Assembly: GCA_049645705.1 (NCBI GenBank)
Contig: JBARUK010000027.1
Span: 1-64,000, forward strand
Direction: 5' to 3'
From: JBGNFV01 sp049645705
Lineage (GTDB): Bacteria; Bacteroidota; Bacteroidia; Cytophagales; Cyclobacteriaceae
DNA length: 64,000 nucleotides
In this document: positions 53,076 through 62,826 of the stretch, piece after piece
Layout of the letters: each line of letters opens with the position of its first letter
Numbering within the stretch: position 1 is the stretch's first letter
Made by a program: the position numbers and the translations under genes
The notes under the pieces: generated by a model
Database searches by the model: none
Seen by the model: only the letters and a program-made list of their open reading frames with translations
Told to the model about the DNA's origin: nothing

Positions 53076-54125
53076 ATGTCCACTATACTGTCGATCATTA
53101 GCCACATCGCCGGGGTTGTCCTGGTACTGCTGGCTATCTCAGATTTTTGTCTTACCGCCTTTATACCCAATAAGGAAGGCTGGTTTACCCGCCGGGTAAG
53201 TCGTATAGTCTACAGCATCATGTTTAGCCTGGCAGGTAAAGATGGCTGTGCACCCATTCTCAACTACATGGGCTTTGCCATCATATTCAGCCTTTCGCTG
53301 TTTTGGATAGTTTGTACCTGGACAGGCTTTACATTCATATTCCTGTCCGATCCCGGCTCAGTGATCCATGGTAATAAAGGCTATAGTGCGGACTTGTGGG
53401 AGATAATCTACTTTGTTGGCTTTAGTCTTTCTACCAGTGGCCTGGGTGACTTTGTCGCATCCAATGATGCCTGGCGTATCGTTACCGCCCTGAGTAGTGT
53501 GGTAGGCATTATGCTCATTACCATGTCTATAACCTACCTGGTGCCGGTCATTTCCAATATGATCCAGAAGCGCAAGCTTAGCATCACCATTGCCTCACTG
53601 GGCGAAAGCCCTGAAAAGATCGTATTGGAAAACTACAATGGCGAAGATTTTTCTGCCATAACCGATCATCTTACCAATATTTCGGAAATGCTATTCGAGT
53701 ATAGTCGTAACCACCTGGCCTACCCTATTCTGCACTATATGCATGACAATAATAAAAATACTAATGTGGTGCTGAAGATGAGCAGCCTGGATGAGGCCCT
53801 GAATATTTTCCTGTATCACTTACCCAAAGACAAATGTCCGCAGGGCCTGAACCTGAAAATGGTCAGAAGATCCCTGACCGAGTACCTGACCACGCTGAAA
53901 TTTACAGACCCGGCAAGTGAAGACCCCGAAAGGCCCCGCCTGGGTGAAATAGAAGAGGGACTGGGGGTAAAACTGCGAAATACCAGCAAAGAAGATATGG
54001 ACAAGATCTATTCGGGTCTGTCAGAAAGGCGCAGACTATGGCTGGCCAATATCCATAGCAATGGCTTCAAGTGGGAGCATATCAGGGGAAATATCTTTGA
54101 TGAGCAACTGGACCATTACGAATAA
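53076..54125 (+). CDS. Potassium-channel-like membrane protein
   Basis: A 349-residue protein with four hydrophobic segments in the first 165 residues (about 5-30, 65-90, 105-130 and 135-160). Between the last two lies a pore-like stretch FVGFSLSTSGLGDF, similar to the K+-channel filter TxGYGD but with Leu for Tyr. The C-terminal half is soluble, helical and acidic. The altered filter makes ion choice uncertain. The protein resembles ion-channel family proteins of Bacteroidota; it stands alone. Confidence 0.75.
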   Translation: MSTILSIISHIAGVVLVLLAISDFCLTAFIPNKEGWFTRRVSRIVYSIMFSLAGKDGCAPILNYMGFAIIFSLSLFWIVCTWTGFTFIFLSDPGSVIHGNKGYSADLWEIIYFVGFSLSTSGLGDFVASNDAWRIVTALSSVVGIMLITMSITYLVPVISNMIQKRKLSITIASLGESPEKIVLENYNGEDFSAITDHLTNISEMLFEYSRNHLAYPILHYMHDNNKNTNVVLKMSSLDEALNIFLYHLPKDKCPQGLNLKMVRRSLTEYLTTLKFTDPASEDPERPRLGEIEEGLGVKLRNTSKEDMDKIYSGLSERRRLWLANIHSNGFKWEHIRGNIFDEQLDHYE

Positions 54126-54140
54126 AAAGGGTAGCCTTTT
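54125..54140. terminator. Small bidirectional hairpin
   Basis: AAAAGG/CCTTTT with GTAG loop between convergent genes; weak. Confidence 0.4.
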
Positions 54141-54162
54141 GCATCAGACCCCTCCATCAGGC

Positions 54163-54807
54163 TTATAATATCCGGAGACCGATCGCAAGTTGAAAAAACC
54201 GGTTCTTCCCGTCGTCCAGTATCGATTCGGCCATCTCAGACTGCGCTACATTCTTGAGCCCGTAATTATACCGGACACTTAGCGAAAGCATGTTGAATTC
54301 CATCCCCAGACCGGCAGCCATGCCCACATCTATCCGGTTAAAGTCTGATCGGTTTAGCAGGTATACCGCTCCGCCGACAGGTACGTTTGGTTCCGTTACC
54401 AGGCTCGCATTCACCAGGTAGCTCGCATACGGCCCTACCTCTATAAACGCCCTGTCACCTACCGGCAATACGACCATTACAGGCATATCAATGTACTGCA
54501 GACAGTACTCTTTGCTGTATAACACCTCCTGTATGGCCCACTCAGTACGGCCGCCCCGGCCGGTGTATAACAGCTCAGGCTGGATGGCTACCTTACCCGT
54601 TACCGGCAATCTGGCAAATACGCCTCCCGATAGTCCGATATAGATGCTTTCATCCTCAGCTACTTCTTCAGAGTGGGTGATACCGGCAAAGTTCATTCCT
54701 GCCTTCACCCCTATGGCAGGGGAGAGTTTTTGTGCATGACAGGTAAGAACAGAAAACAGGGACAAGAGTCCGCCGAAAAAAATTACGGATAAAGTCGATC
54801 TATTCAT
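54163..54807 (-). CDS. PorT-like outer-membrane beta-barrel protein
   Basis: A 214-residue protein with signal peptide (FFGGLLSLFSVLTCHAQ). Barrel landmarks include IGVKAGMNFAGI, KVAIQPELLYTGRGG, YIDMPVMVVLPVG, FIEVGPYASYLV and LSLSVRYNYGLKNV, and it ends in hydrophobic LAIGLRIL. A distant paralogue of 6917-7543. Ligand and role unknown. Confidence 0.85.
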   Translation of the reverse strand: MNRSTLSVIFFGGLLSLFSVLTCHAQKLSPAIGVKAGMNFAGITHSEEVAEDESIYIGLSGGVFARLPVTGKVAIQPELLYTGRGGRTEWAIQEVLYSKEYCLQYIDMPVMVVLPVGDRAFIEVGPYASYLVNASLVTEPNVPVGGAVYLLNRSDFNRIDVGMAAGLGMEFNMLSLSVRYNYGLKNVAQSEMAESILDDGKNRFFQLAIGLRIL

Positions 54808-55065
54808 CGATAATAAAAAAGTGGTTAGAATTACCGCATTTTACAACGCCGCTATATCAAACTGAATATTACGGCATTTTGATTCTGTTGCAACAGAAAA
54901 TTCAGCAATATTAGTTCGCCGGGACAATCAAAAGGGCCCGCTGAGCCAATTACGGCAGGACTGGCAGAAGAAAATATTTTATCAGGTTACACCCAGCCGG
55001 TAAAGGCTGATTTGACTTATGCGCCGCTTTGGAGCTTTTGCTGACACAAGGAACCTGCCCGGTCT

Positions 55066-55096
55066 TTTGCGTTGTTTGGGTCACCTGTTATATTTG
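55066..55096 (+). promoter_or_regulatory. Bacteroidota promoter of the housekeeping run
   Basis: TTTG (55066), 19-bp spacer, TATATTTG (55089-55096): a textbook TTTG/TAnnTTTG promoter, 26 bp before the start of the enoyl-CoA hydratase gene. Confidence 0.75.
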
Positions 55097-55122
55097 GGTA
55101 AATTTTATCGCATATTAATCTC

Positions 55123-55908
55123 ATGGCAGACTATCAAAACCTACTGATCCAGGAGGATGACGGCATTATGACCATCACGATCAATCGTGAAGATAAGCTC
55201 AATGCCCTCAACATCGCTACGGTAGAAGAGATCAGGAGTATCTTCCAGCGTGTTTACGATGAGAAGCAAATAAGAGGTGTCATACTCACCGGCTCCGGTG
55301 AGAAGGCATTTGTGGCGGGTGCCGATATAAGCGAAATATCCGAGCTGAACGAAATGAATGCCCGGAAATTTGCTGAAAACGGTCAGGAGATTTTCTCCCT
55401 GATCGAGAATTGTCATAAACCCGTCATAGCTGCTGTAAATGGCTATGCACTGGGCGGAGGCTGTGAGCTGGCTATGGCCTGCCATATCCGTATTGCCTCT
55501 AAAAATGCCAAGTTTGCCCAGCCTGAAGTAAACCTGGGGATCATACCCGGCTACGGCGGCACGCAGCGCCTGACCCAGCTGGTAGGCAAAGGCAAAGCCC
55601 TGGAGCTTATGATGACCGCCGACATGATCGGTGCCGAAGATGCCCGCGCACTTGGGTTGGTAAACCATGTGGTGGAAGATAAGGCCGTCCTCATGGACCG
55701 GTCTCGCGAGATGCTGGAAAAGATACTGGGTAAAGCTCCCCTGGCCGTTGGCATGATCGTCAACTGTGTCAATGCCTACTATAGCAGCGACGAAAACGGC
55801 TTCCAGACCGAAGCCAATAGCTTCTCAAACTGCTGCAAATCCGAAGACTTTAAAGAAGGTACAGCCGCATTTCTTGAAAAAAGACCTGCTGAATTCAAAG
55901 GAGAGTAA
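55123..55908 (+). CDS. Enoyl-CoA hydratase/isomerase
   Basis: A 261-residue crotonase-fold enzyme. It hydrates enoyl-CoA in fatty-acid or amino-acid breakdown. Oxyanion-hole motifs GEKAFVAGADISE and NGYALGGGCELAMACHIRIA are present, as are both catalytic Glu positions, in GGGCELA and PEVNLGIIPGYGGTQRL. The length is typical. The C-terminus has FLEKRPAEFKGE, the usual short-chain enoyl-CoA hydratase end. First gene after a strong promoter; the flippase gene follows by 21 bp. Substrate chain length not decidable. Confidence 0.95.
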   Translation: MADYQNLLIQEDDGIMTITINREDKLNALNIATVEEIRSIFQRVYDEKQIRGVILTGSGEKAFVAGADISEISELNEMNARKFAENGQEIFSLIENCHKPVIAAVNGYALGGGCELAMACHIRIASKNAKFAQPEVNLGIIPGYGGTQRLTQLVGKGKALELMMTADMIGAEDARALGLVNHVVEDKAVLMDRSREMLEKILGKAPLAVGMIVNCVNAYYSSDENGFQTEANSFSNCCKSEDFKEGTAAFLEKRPAEFKGE

Positions 55909-55929
55909 TACACTCATACCGGACCCTGC

Positions 55930-57435
55930 ATGAGCGCACTGAAAAAACTGGCGGGACAGACCGCCCTGTATGGTGTAAGCAGCATTCTTGCCAGGGTTTT
56001 CGTGTTTTTTCTTACCCCTCTGCATACAGGCGTATTACTCGAAAGCGAGATGGGCATCATGGCTAAGCTGTATGCCTATGTCGCTTTTTTTAATATCCTC
56101 TACACCTTCGGTATGGAGACCGCCTACTTCAGGTTTGTGTCCAGAGATGATATGGACCCCGACCGGGTATACCGTACTACCGGCAGCGTCATCCTCATTA
56201 TCAGTACCCTGGCTACTACCGTCATTTTATTCAATGCCGGAAATATAGCCAACTGGCTCGATACACCCGAAAACAGGCATCTTATCATTTGGCTGGGTAT
56301 CATTTTGCTGTTCGATGCCATGGTCGCCATCCCTTTTGCCAGTCTCAGGCAGCAAAACCGCCCGCTCAAGTTTGCTCTTATCCGTACCATAAGCATAGCA
56401 GTAATGGTGGCGCTCAATTTGGTGCCCCTGTACCTTATCCCAAAAATGCTGGAATGGGGATGGGTAGAAAAGCAGGGCCTGGTAGCCTATGTGATAGACT
56501 ATGATCATAAGCTTGACTTTGTATTTCTGGCAAATCTGGTAGGATCTGTACTCGTGCTGTTCCTACTGTACAAGGAGGTGTTACGTTTCCGGTTCACACT
56601 ACCAAAGAACCTGCTAAAGTCACTGCTACCCTATGCCTTCCCTATTTTCCTTATGGGTATAGCCGGTATAGCCAATGACCAATTGGATAAGATATTACTG
56701 GAAAAGCTGCTGCCCGATGATTTTATGCCCGGCTTTACCAGCCGTGAGGTACTTGGTATCTACTATGCCGCCTTTAAGCTAAGTGTCCTAATGGTACTCG
56801 CTACCCAAGCCTTTCGTTTTGCCGGCGAGCCCTTCTTTTTTAATTCGGCCAAGGATAAGAACAGTCCCCAGCTCTTTGCTAAAGTGCTGCACTACTTCTT
56901 CCTTACCTCCCTCGTACTATTCATAGGTGTGAGCCTTAACCGTGAGCTGCTGGGCTCCTTCTTCCTGCAGGGCGATGCCTTCAGGATAGGTCTTAACGTA
57001 GTACCCCTGCTGCTCTTCGCTAAGCTGTTCTATGGGGTGTACATAAACCTGAGCATCTGGTTTAAGCTATCCGACAGGACACATTTTGGTACCTGGCTGA
57101 GCATCCTGGGGGCCGGGGTAACCGTGCTGGGCAACTTCCTGCTGATCCCCGTGATCGGCTATTACGGATCTGCGGTGGCTGCTATACTATGCTTTGTGAG
57201 CATGTGCGTGGTCTGCTATTACCTGGGGCAAAAATATTACCCCATACCCTACCGCTGGGGGCCCTTATTCTGGCATCTGCTGGTGGCCACAGCGCTGGCC
57301 GCCTTCGAGTTCTTCTTCAGCCTGAATAATCAGCTTTATGACTATACTTTGAGTATTTTGCTCACGATTGCGTATATTTTTGGTCTATACCTCGTCGAAA
57401 GAAAGAATCTGCGCAAAGCCGGAGCTGCCATATAG
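55930..57435 (+). CDS. Polysaccharide flippase (Wzx/MATE-like)
   Basis: A 501-residue integral membrane protein with about 14 hydrophobic helices. The N-terminus GQTALYGVSSILARVFVFFL is typical of oligosaccharide flippases of the polysaccharide biosynthesis family; residues FGMETAYFRF and LLPYAFPIFLMGIAGIANDQLDKILL support it. It probably moves a lipid-linked glycan across the inner membrane. Neighbours (dUTPase, sugar nucleotidyltransferase) keep the same order in related Cytophagales (from memory). Substrate unknown. Confidence 0.9.
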   Translation: MSALKKLAGQTALYGVSSILARVFVFFLTPLHTGVLLESEMGIMAKLYAYVAFFNILYTFGMETAYFRFVSRDDMDPDRVYRTTGSVILIISTLATTVILFNAGNIANWLDTPENRHLIIWLGIILLFDAMVAIPFASLRQQNRPLKFALIRTISIAVMVALNLVPLYLIPKMLEWGWVEKQGLVAYVIDYDHKLDFVFLANLVGSVLVLFLLYKEVLRFRFTLPKNLLKSLLPYAFPIFLMGIAGIANDQLDKILLEKLLPDDFMPGFTSREVLGIYYAAFKLSVLMVLATQAFRFAGEPFFFNSAKDKNSPQLFAKVLHYFFLTSLVLFIGVSLNRELLGSFFLQGDAFRIGLNVVPLLLFAKLFYGVYINLSIWFKLSDRTHFGTWLSILGAGVTVLGNFLLIPVIGYYGSAVAAILCFVSMCVVCYYLGQKYYPIPYRWGPLFWHLLVATALAAFEFFFSLNNQLYDYTLSILLTIAYIFGLYLVERKNLRKAGAAI

Positions 57436-57471
57436 CCATTTTTACGATAAGATAAAGAGATACACAACTTC

Positions 57472-57906
57472 ATGCAGGTAAATGTCATTAACCGCTCGTC
57501 GCACGAGCTACCCGCCTACCAGACCGAGAGTTCTGCCGGCCTGGATCTGAGAGCAAACCTCGATAGCCCTGTCACCCTGGCTCCGCTGGAACGAAGCCTT
57601 ATAGGCACAGGCCTTCACATAGAACTTCCCAGCGGCTTCGAGGCCCAGATACGGCCACGCAGCGGCATGGCCTATAAGCACGGCCTCTCCGTACTTAACA
57701 CGCCCGGCACCATAGATGCCGACTACCGCGGCGAGATAAAGGTATTGCTGGTAAACCTGAGCAACGAGGCCTATACCGTGGAGAACGGCGAAAGAATAGC
57801 CCAGATGGTTGTCGCCAAACATGAAACTATACAATGGCAACCCGTTGACGTACTGAGCGATACCTCCCGGGGTGCAGGCGGGTACGGCAGCACGGGTAAA
57901 AATTAG
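57472..57906 (+). CDS. dut: dUTP diphosphatase
   Basis: A 144-residue trimeric dUTPase with all five motifs in order: SSAGLDLRA, IRPRSGMAYKHG, NTPGTIDADYRGEI, NGERIAQMVV and the C-terminal RGAGGYGSTG. Hydrolyses dUTP to dUMP, which prevents uracil in DNA and supplies thymidylate synthesis. The length is normal and all key residues are seen. Lies 36 bp after the flippase gene. Confidence 0.98.
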   Translation: MQVNVINRSSHELPAYQTESSAGLDLRANLDSPVTLAPLERSLIGTGLHIELPSGFEAQIRPRSGMAYKHGLSVLNTPGTIDADYRGEIKVLLVNLSNEAYTVENGERIAQMVVAKHETIQWQPVDVLSDTSRGAGGYGSTGKN

Positions 57907-57971
57907 ATAAAACAACGCACCCCTATTTTCCATTTTTTTACTGAAGACAAGTACATACAACTGTTTAGCAA

Positions 57972-58979
57972 ATGAATATTATTATTCCCATGGCCGGAAT
58001 GGGCAGCCGCCTCAGGCCACATACCCTGACCACCCCCAAGCCACTCGTTCCTATTGCTGGTAAGTCCATCGTGCACCGCCTTGTAGAGGACATTGCCGAT
58101 GTAGTAAACCAGAAAGTCGAAAAGATCGGCTTTATCATCAAGGAGTCATTCGGTAAAGAGATAGAGGAAAAACTGAAGAAGATAGCTTCCTCCGTAGGGG
58201 CAGAAGGCCACATCTTCTACCAGGAAGAAGCCCTGGGTACCGCGCACGCCATCCTGTGCGCAGAAGATATCATGGAGGGTAATATCATCGTTGCCTTTGC
58301 CGATACCCTCTTCCGGGCAGATTTCTCACTCGACCCTGATAAAGACGGGATCATATGGGTACAGAAAGTAGAAGACCCCAAAGCCTTCGGCGTAGTAAAG
58401 CTCAATGACAAAAACGAAATAACCGACTTCGTAGAAAAGCCACAGCAGTTCGTCTCCGACCTCGCCATTATCGGTATCTACTACTTCAAGGATGGTGAAT
58501 TCCTTAAAAAAGAGCTTCGCTACCTGCTGGATAACGACATCAAGGATAAGGGGGAGTACCAGATCACCAACGCCCTGGATAACATGCTCAAAAAAGGCGC
58601 CACCTTTACCACCGGAGAGGTAAGCGAGTGGCTCGATTGCGGAAATAAAGATGTTACCGTACACACTAACCAGCGCTACCTCGAGTTTATCAAAGATAAA
58701 GATCTGGTAGCAAAAAGCTCATCCTCAGAGAATAGCGTGATCATACCGCCTGTATACATAGGAGAAAACGTACGCATACACAACAGCGTAGTAGGGCCTC
58801 ACGTTTCTATAGGTGACGACACAGTCATAGAGGATTCCAGGATCAAAAACACCATCATCCAGACCAACACAACCGTTCGCAATGCGAATCTGGAAAACTC
58901 GATGATCGGAAACTTTGTTACCTACGAAACCCGCCCGGATGATTTTAGCGTTGGGGATTACAACAAGATCATACAGTGA
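57972..58979 (+). CDS. Sugar-1-phosphate nucleotidyltransferase
   Basis: A 335-residue enzyme with an N-terminal nucleotidyltransferase domain: PMAGMGSRLRPHTLTTPKPL (nucleotide loop and Lys), EALGTAHAI, FADTLF (Asp for Mg2+), VEKPQQ. A C-terminal left-handed beta-helix (about 250-330; IPPVYIGENVRIHNSVVG, VSIGDDTVIEDS) ends it, as in GlmU-like or bacterial Man-1-P transferases. It makes an NDP-sugar; the exact sugar cannot be told. 65 bp after dut. Confidence 0.9.
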   Translation: MNIIIPMAGMGSRLRPHTLTTPKPLVPIAGKSIVHRLVEDIADVVNQKVEKIGFIIKESFGKEIEEKLKKIASSVGAEGHIFYQEEALGTAHAILCAEDIMEGNIIVAFADTLFRADFSLDPDKDGIIWVQKVEDPKAFGVVKLNDKNEITDFVEKPQQFVSDLAIIGIYYFKDGEFLKKELRYLLDNDIKDKGEYQITNALDNMLKKGATFTTGEVSEWLDCGNKDVTVHTNQRYLEFIKDKDLVAKSSSSENSVIIPPVYIGENVRIHNSVVGPHVSIGDDTVIEDSRIKNTIIQTNTTVRNANLENSMIGNFVTYETRPDDFSVGDYNKIIQ

Positions 58980-58991
58980 AAGTGATTTAAT

Positions 58992-60725
58992 ATGATAAAC
59001 GGCTTGACGAAGGCCAGCACAGTGCTGGCCCTTTTCTTCTTCTTAAGTGTATTGACCATTCCCGCCCAGGCCCAGAAGCGCAAAAAGCGCAACAGCACGC
59101 CTGAGATGGAACGGCAGGAGGCCGAATACTACTTTGTGGAAGGAGAAAAATATTTTATCCTGGAAGACTTTGTGAAAGCCGAAGTACTCTTCGAGCGTTC
59201 ACTCGAGATCGCCAAGGATAATCCAACCGTTCATTATAAGCTTGCCGAGGTAAATAACATCACTGAGAATTACAATAAGGCCGCCTACCATATAGACAAG
59301 GCTTTAGAGCTGGACAAAAGCAATAAGTACTTCTACCTGATGGCGGCGGATATAGCCGGTAAGCAGGGAGACCTGGACAAATCCATCTCGCTGGTAGAGA
59401 AGCTTATGGCCAGTATAGATAATACGGAAGAGTATTACTTCGAGCTGGCCGGGCTCTATATCATGAAACGCGACTTTGACAAGGCACTGAAAGCCTATGA
59501 TGAGGCAGGCAAATATTTTGGTGAATCTCCCGAACTGCTGATCCAGAAGCAGCGCCTGTATATGCAGACCAATCAACTGGACAAGGCAATACAACTGGGC
59601 AGAGACCTGGTGGAAATGAATGACGGTGACCCCGACTATGTAAATGCCCTGGCCGATGTGCTGATCTCTAATGGCAAAAATGGCGAAGCCATTGAATACC
59701 TGGAAGAGTATCTTGCAGAAAACCCGCAATACAACCGGGTTCGTCTGGCGCTGGCAGAAGCATACCGTCAGGATGGCCGTGAGCAGGATGCTGCCAGGCA
59801 AATGGTAATGGCGCTGGAAGGCGATGATGTCTCTCTTACCACCAAGGTGCAGACACTGGCCTTCTACCTTAGCCGCATGGAAGAGGGTGACACCGAGCTG
59901 GTACGCCGTATAGGCGCCAACCTGCTGGAGGCACACCCCGGGCAGGCCGACTCCTGGACTGTGAATGGTGACATGCACTTTGCCCTGGACGAGAAAGACC
60001 AGGCGCTGAATATGTACAAAGAGGCCATACGCCTGGATAACAGCAACTACAACGTATGGCAGAACATTCTGAGCATACAGTATGAGCTGGGCCAGACCGA
60101 CAGCCTGGTAAACTACTCAGAGGAGGCCCTGGAATACTTTCCCAACCAGGCCAACTTTTATTTCTTCAATGGTTCCGCCCACCTGATCAACAAAGACTAC
60201 CGTGAGGCGGCCTTTTCACTGGAGCGTGGCAAGAAGCTTTCGTCCTCTAACCTGGACCTGCAGAGCGTGTTCAACAGTCAGTTAGGAGACGTGTACCACT
60301 ACATGGGCGACTATGATAAGTCTGACGTGGCCTACGAGTCAGCGCTGGATTATAACCCGGACAATGACCATGTTTTGAATAACTACAGCTATTATCTTTC
60401 TTTGCGGAAAGAAAAGCTCGATCTGGCACGGAAGATGTCGGCTAAGCTTGTTAAGCGTAATCCTGATAATCCGACCTTTCTGGATACGCACGCCTGGGTG
60501 TTATATGTAATCGGAGATTACAAAGAGGCGCGTGGCTTCCTGGAAAAGGCGATTAAAAACGATGATGGCTCCGTAAGCGGTACCATCATCGAGCATTACG
60601 GAGATGTACTGTTCAGGCTCGGTGAAACAGACAGAGCAGTAGTACAGTGGCAAAAAGCCAAGGGTATGGATGATACGTCCGACCTGATCGATAAGAAAAT
60701 AGCCGATAGAAAGTTATATGAATAA
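58992..60725 (+). CDS. TPR-repeat protein, exported
   Basis: A 577-residue protein with a signal peptide (LFFFLSVLTIPAQAQ) and about 12 TPR units (for example AEYYFVEGEKYFILEDFVKA, FNSQLGDVYHYMGDYDKS, FLDTHAWVLYVIGDYKEA). Located in the periplasm. It overlaps the DUF4292 gene by 8 bp, so they are coupled. The TPR-DUF4292-EnvC order suggests a joint role in envelope assembly or maintenance; the detail is unknown. Confidence 0.9.
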   Translation: MINGLTKASTVLALFFFLSVLTIPAQAQKRKKRNSTPEMERQEAEYYFVEGEKYFILEDFVKAEVLFERSLEIAKDNPTVHYKLAEVNNITENYNKAAYHIDKALELDKSNKYFYLMAADIAGKQGDLDKSISLVEKLMASIDNTEEYYFELAGLYIMKRDFDKALKAYDEAGKYFGESPELLIQKQRLYMQTNQLDKAIQLGRDLVEMNDGDPDYVNALADVLISNGKNGEAIEYLEEYLAENPQYNRVRLALAEAYRQDGREQDAARQMVMALEGDDVSLTTKVQTLAFYLSRMEEGDTELVRRIGANLLEAHPGQADSWTVNGDMHFALDEKDQALNMYKEAIRLDNSNYNVWQNILSIQYELGQTDSLVNYSEEALEYFPNQANFYFFNGSAHLINKDYREAAFSLERGKKLSSSNLDLQSVFNSQLGDVYHYMGDYDKSDVAYESALDYNPDNDHVLNNYSYYLSLRKEKLDLARKMSAKLVKRNPDNPTFLDTHAWVLYVIGDYKEARGFLEKAIKNDDGSVSGTIIEHYGDVLFRLGETDRAVVQWQKAKGMDDTSDLIDKKIADRKLYE

Positions 60726-61485
60726 ACTCAGCCTGTGGTCACTTGTCATTTGTTTACTGCTGCTGGCAGGGTGTGGCAAGAAATTTACCGGCATTAACTG
60801 GAACTTCCTCGATCGTAATAAACTCGAAGTCCAGGAGATCGACTTTGAATATTTCTCTACCAAGACCAAGATCAGGTTCAAGGACAACAACCAGGACCTG
60901 AATGCCAACGCCAACATACGGATCAAGAAGGACAGCATCATCTGGCTGTCTGTAAACGCTGCCCTGGGCATAGAGGCCGCGCGGGGTATCATCACCCGTG
61001 ACTCCATGGTCATCATCAACCGGATAGAAAAAAAGCTTCTCAGATACGACTATACAACCCTGAGTGAGAAGTTCGGCATGCGTATAGATTATGACCTCAT
61101 ACAGTCTGCCCTGCTGGGCAACCTGCTGGTAGACCGTGATTCAGTGGACTCCGAAGACGTAACCCGGCAGGAGGACTTCTTCTTCCTGGAGCAGCGCGAA
61201 GACAGCCTGGTCATTCAGAATTATGTGAGTGCCAAGACCATGAAAGTAGAAAAGGTCATGGTGATAGAAGACAACTCTCCCAACAGCCTCATGCTTAACT
61301 ACGGAGATTTTAACCTGCTGGAAGACCATGCATTTCCTTTCTCCGGCATGATCTCACTGTCTTATAACAAGGGCAGCGGTGACCTTCTGAACCTGCAGAT
61401 CACAATAGAACACAATAAGGCCGTTATTGAAGAAAAGCCTTTACGTTTTCCTTTCAATATCCCCAGCAAGTATGAGCGGCTTTAA
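60718..61485 (+). CDS. DUF4292 lipoprotein
   Basis: A 255-residue lipoprotein; the lipobox LLLAGC sets Cys19. The mature part has the DUF4292 pattern FEYFSTKTKIRFKD, NANANIRIKKDSIIWLSVNAALGIEAARG and later LSLSYNKGSGDLLN-like beta strands; it resembles LolB/LolA folds, so a lipid- or lipoprotein-binding role is likely (inference). Its end overlaps the next start by 14 bp. Confidence 0.9.
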   Translation: MNKLSLWSLVICLLLLAGCGKKFTGINWNFLDRNKLEVQEIDFEYFSTKTKIRFKDNNQDLNANANIRIKKDSIIWLSVNAALGIEAARGIITRDSMVIINRIEKKLLRYDYTTLSEKFGMRIDYDLIQSALLGNLLVDRDSVDSEDVTRQEDFFFLEQREDSLVIQNYVSAKTMKVEKVMVIEDNSPNSLMLNYGDFNLLEDHAFPFSGMISLSYNKGSGDLLNLQITIEHNKAVIEEKPLRFPFNIPSKYERL

Positions 61486-62683
61486 ACGAAAAAGTCTCCT
61501 CACATGTAGCATACTACTTCTCCTGGCAGCATTTATACTGCCAACGGATGCGTATTCCCAAAAGAAATCCAAGGACCAGCTGGAAAAGGAGAAGAAGGAG
61601 AACCTGCAGAAGATACAGGAGGCCCAGCGCATACTGAAGCAAACCGCCAGTGAAAAGAAGGCTACCCTGGGGCAGCTTACGGCCCTGAACCGGGAGCTGG
61701 AGATCAGGCAGGACATGATCCGGACCATCAATAAGGAGCTGGAAATACTAAAATCAGAAATAGAAGACGTGGAAATGATCATCGGGGCCCTGCAGGATGA
61801 TCTGGACAACCTGAAAAAGGAATACGCGGTCATGCTGTATTCGGCACAGAAGGCACGGCATAACAACAGCAGGCTGGCCTACCTCTTCAGCGCCTCTACC
61901 TTCAGGCAGTTCTACATGAGGCTCAAGTACATGGAGCAGTACGGCGAGGCCCGCCGCAAGCAGGCAGAAAAGATCGAGCTGGTACAGAGAACCCTGGAGG
62001 CCCAGCAGAATACCATCCTGGTAAAAACCGAAGAAAAGAATGAACTGCTGAACCAGCAGATACAGGAAAACGCCAGTATGATGGAGCTGCGTAACAAGCA
62101 GAACAATATGCTGGGTCAGCTATCACGGCAGGAAAGTAAGCTACGGCAGGAAGTAGCAGATGGACAGAAGGCTATCAAACGCCTGGAAACACTGATAGCG
62201 GAGATCGTAAGGGAAGAAATGGCACGTAAGAATGCCTCTGCTGCCTCAGCCACCGAGATCAGGGCCCTTAGTGCTTCCTTTGCCAATAACAAGAAGCGAC
62301 TGCCGTGGCCGGTAGCCAGTGGCTTCGTGTCCGGACGCTTTGGCAGGCAACCCCACCCGGTACTGAAAGGAATCACTGTAGAAAATCAAGGTGTTGATAT
62401 TCAGACAAATAAAGGCGAGGCTGTACGTGCTGTTTTTAATGGTAAAGTGACAAAAGTGGCCTATGTGCCCGGAATGGGCAGTATTGTCATACTTCAGCAT
62501 GGTGACTACTATACCGTATACGCCAAACTAAAGGAGGCAAATGTAAAAGCTGGCGATGCTGTGAAAACCAATCAGGCCATTGGGGAAGTATATACCAATA
62601 GAGAAGGGGTTTCGGAGGTTCAGTTTCAGGTCTGGAAAAACAACAGCAACCTGAATCCTCAGGATTGGCTGAGTATCAAATAA
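61472..62683 (+). CDS. EnvC-like murein hydrolase activator (M23 domain)
   Basis: A 403-residue protein from ATG 61472; the longer frame at 61427 lies inside the previous gene. Signal peptide (SILLLLAAFILPTDAYS), a long coiled coil (about 30-260; KKSKDQLEKEKKENLQKIQE), and a C-terminal LytM/M23 fold (GFVSGRFGRQPHPVLKGITV). The zinc ligands of active M23 peptidases (HxxxD and HxH) are missing: the sequence has QHGDYYTVYAKL where HGxxY..Y.HL is usual and no HP..xxxD set. It is thus an activator of amidases in cell division, like EnvC, not a peptidase. Confidence 0.88.
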   Translation: MSGFKRKSLLTCSILLLLAAFILPTDAYSQKKSKDQLEKEKKENLQKIQEAQRILKQTASEKKATLGQLTALNRELEIRQDMIRTINKELEILKSEIEDVEMIIGALQDDLDNLKKEYAVMLYSAQKARHNNSRLAYLFSASTFRQFYMRLKYMEQYGEARRKQAEKIELVQRTLEAQQNTILVKTEEKNELLNQQIQENASMMELRNKQNNMLGQLSRQESKLRQEVADGQKAIKRLETLIAEIVREEMARKNASAASATEIRALSASFANNKKRLPWPVASGFVSGRFGRQPHPVLKGITVENQGVDIQTNKGEAVRAVFNGKVTKVAYVPGMGSIVILQHGDYYTVYAKLKEANVKAGDAVKTNQAIGEVYTNREGVSEVQFQVWKNNSNLNPQDWLSIK

Positions 62684-62826
62684 CTGAAATTTACGAACTT
62701 TTATCCCCTTAATATCCTTTGTAAGTTCATAGGGGAAAATGCCTGCAAACCCGTTTGGGTTAAGGCTGATTCTCAGTATCTTTACATTTGGTTGTTAAAT
62801 TATTTACACCAGAACATTAACTTATT

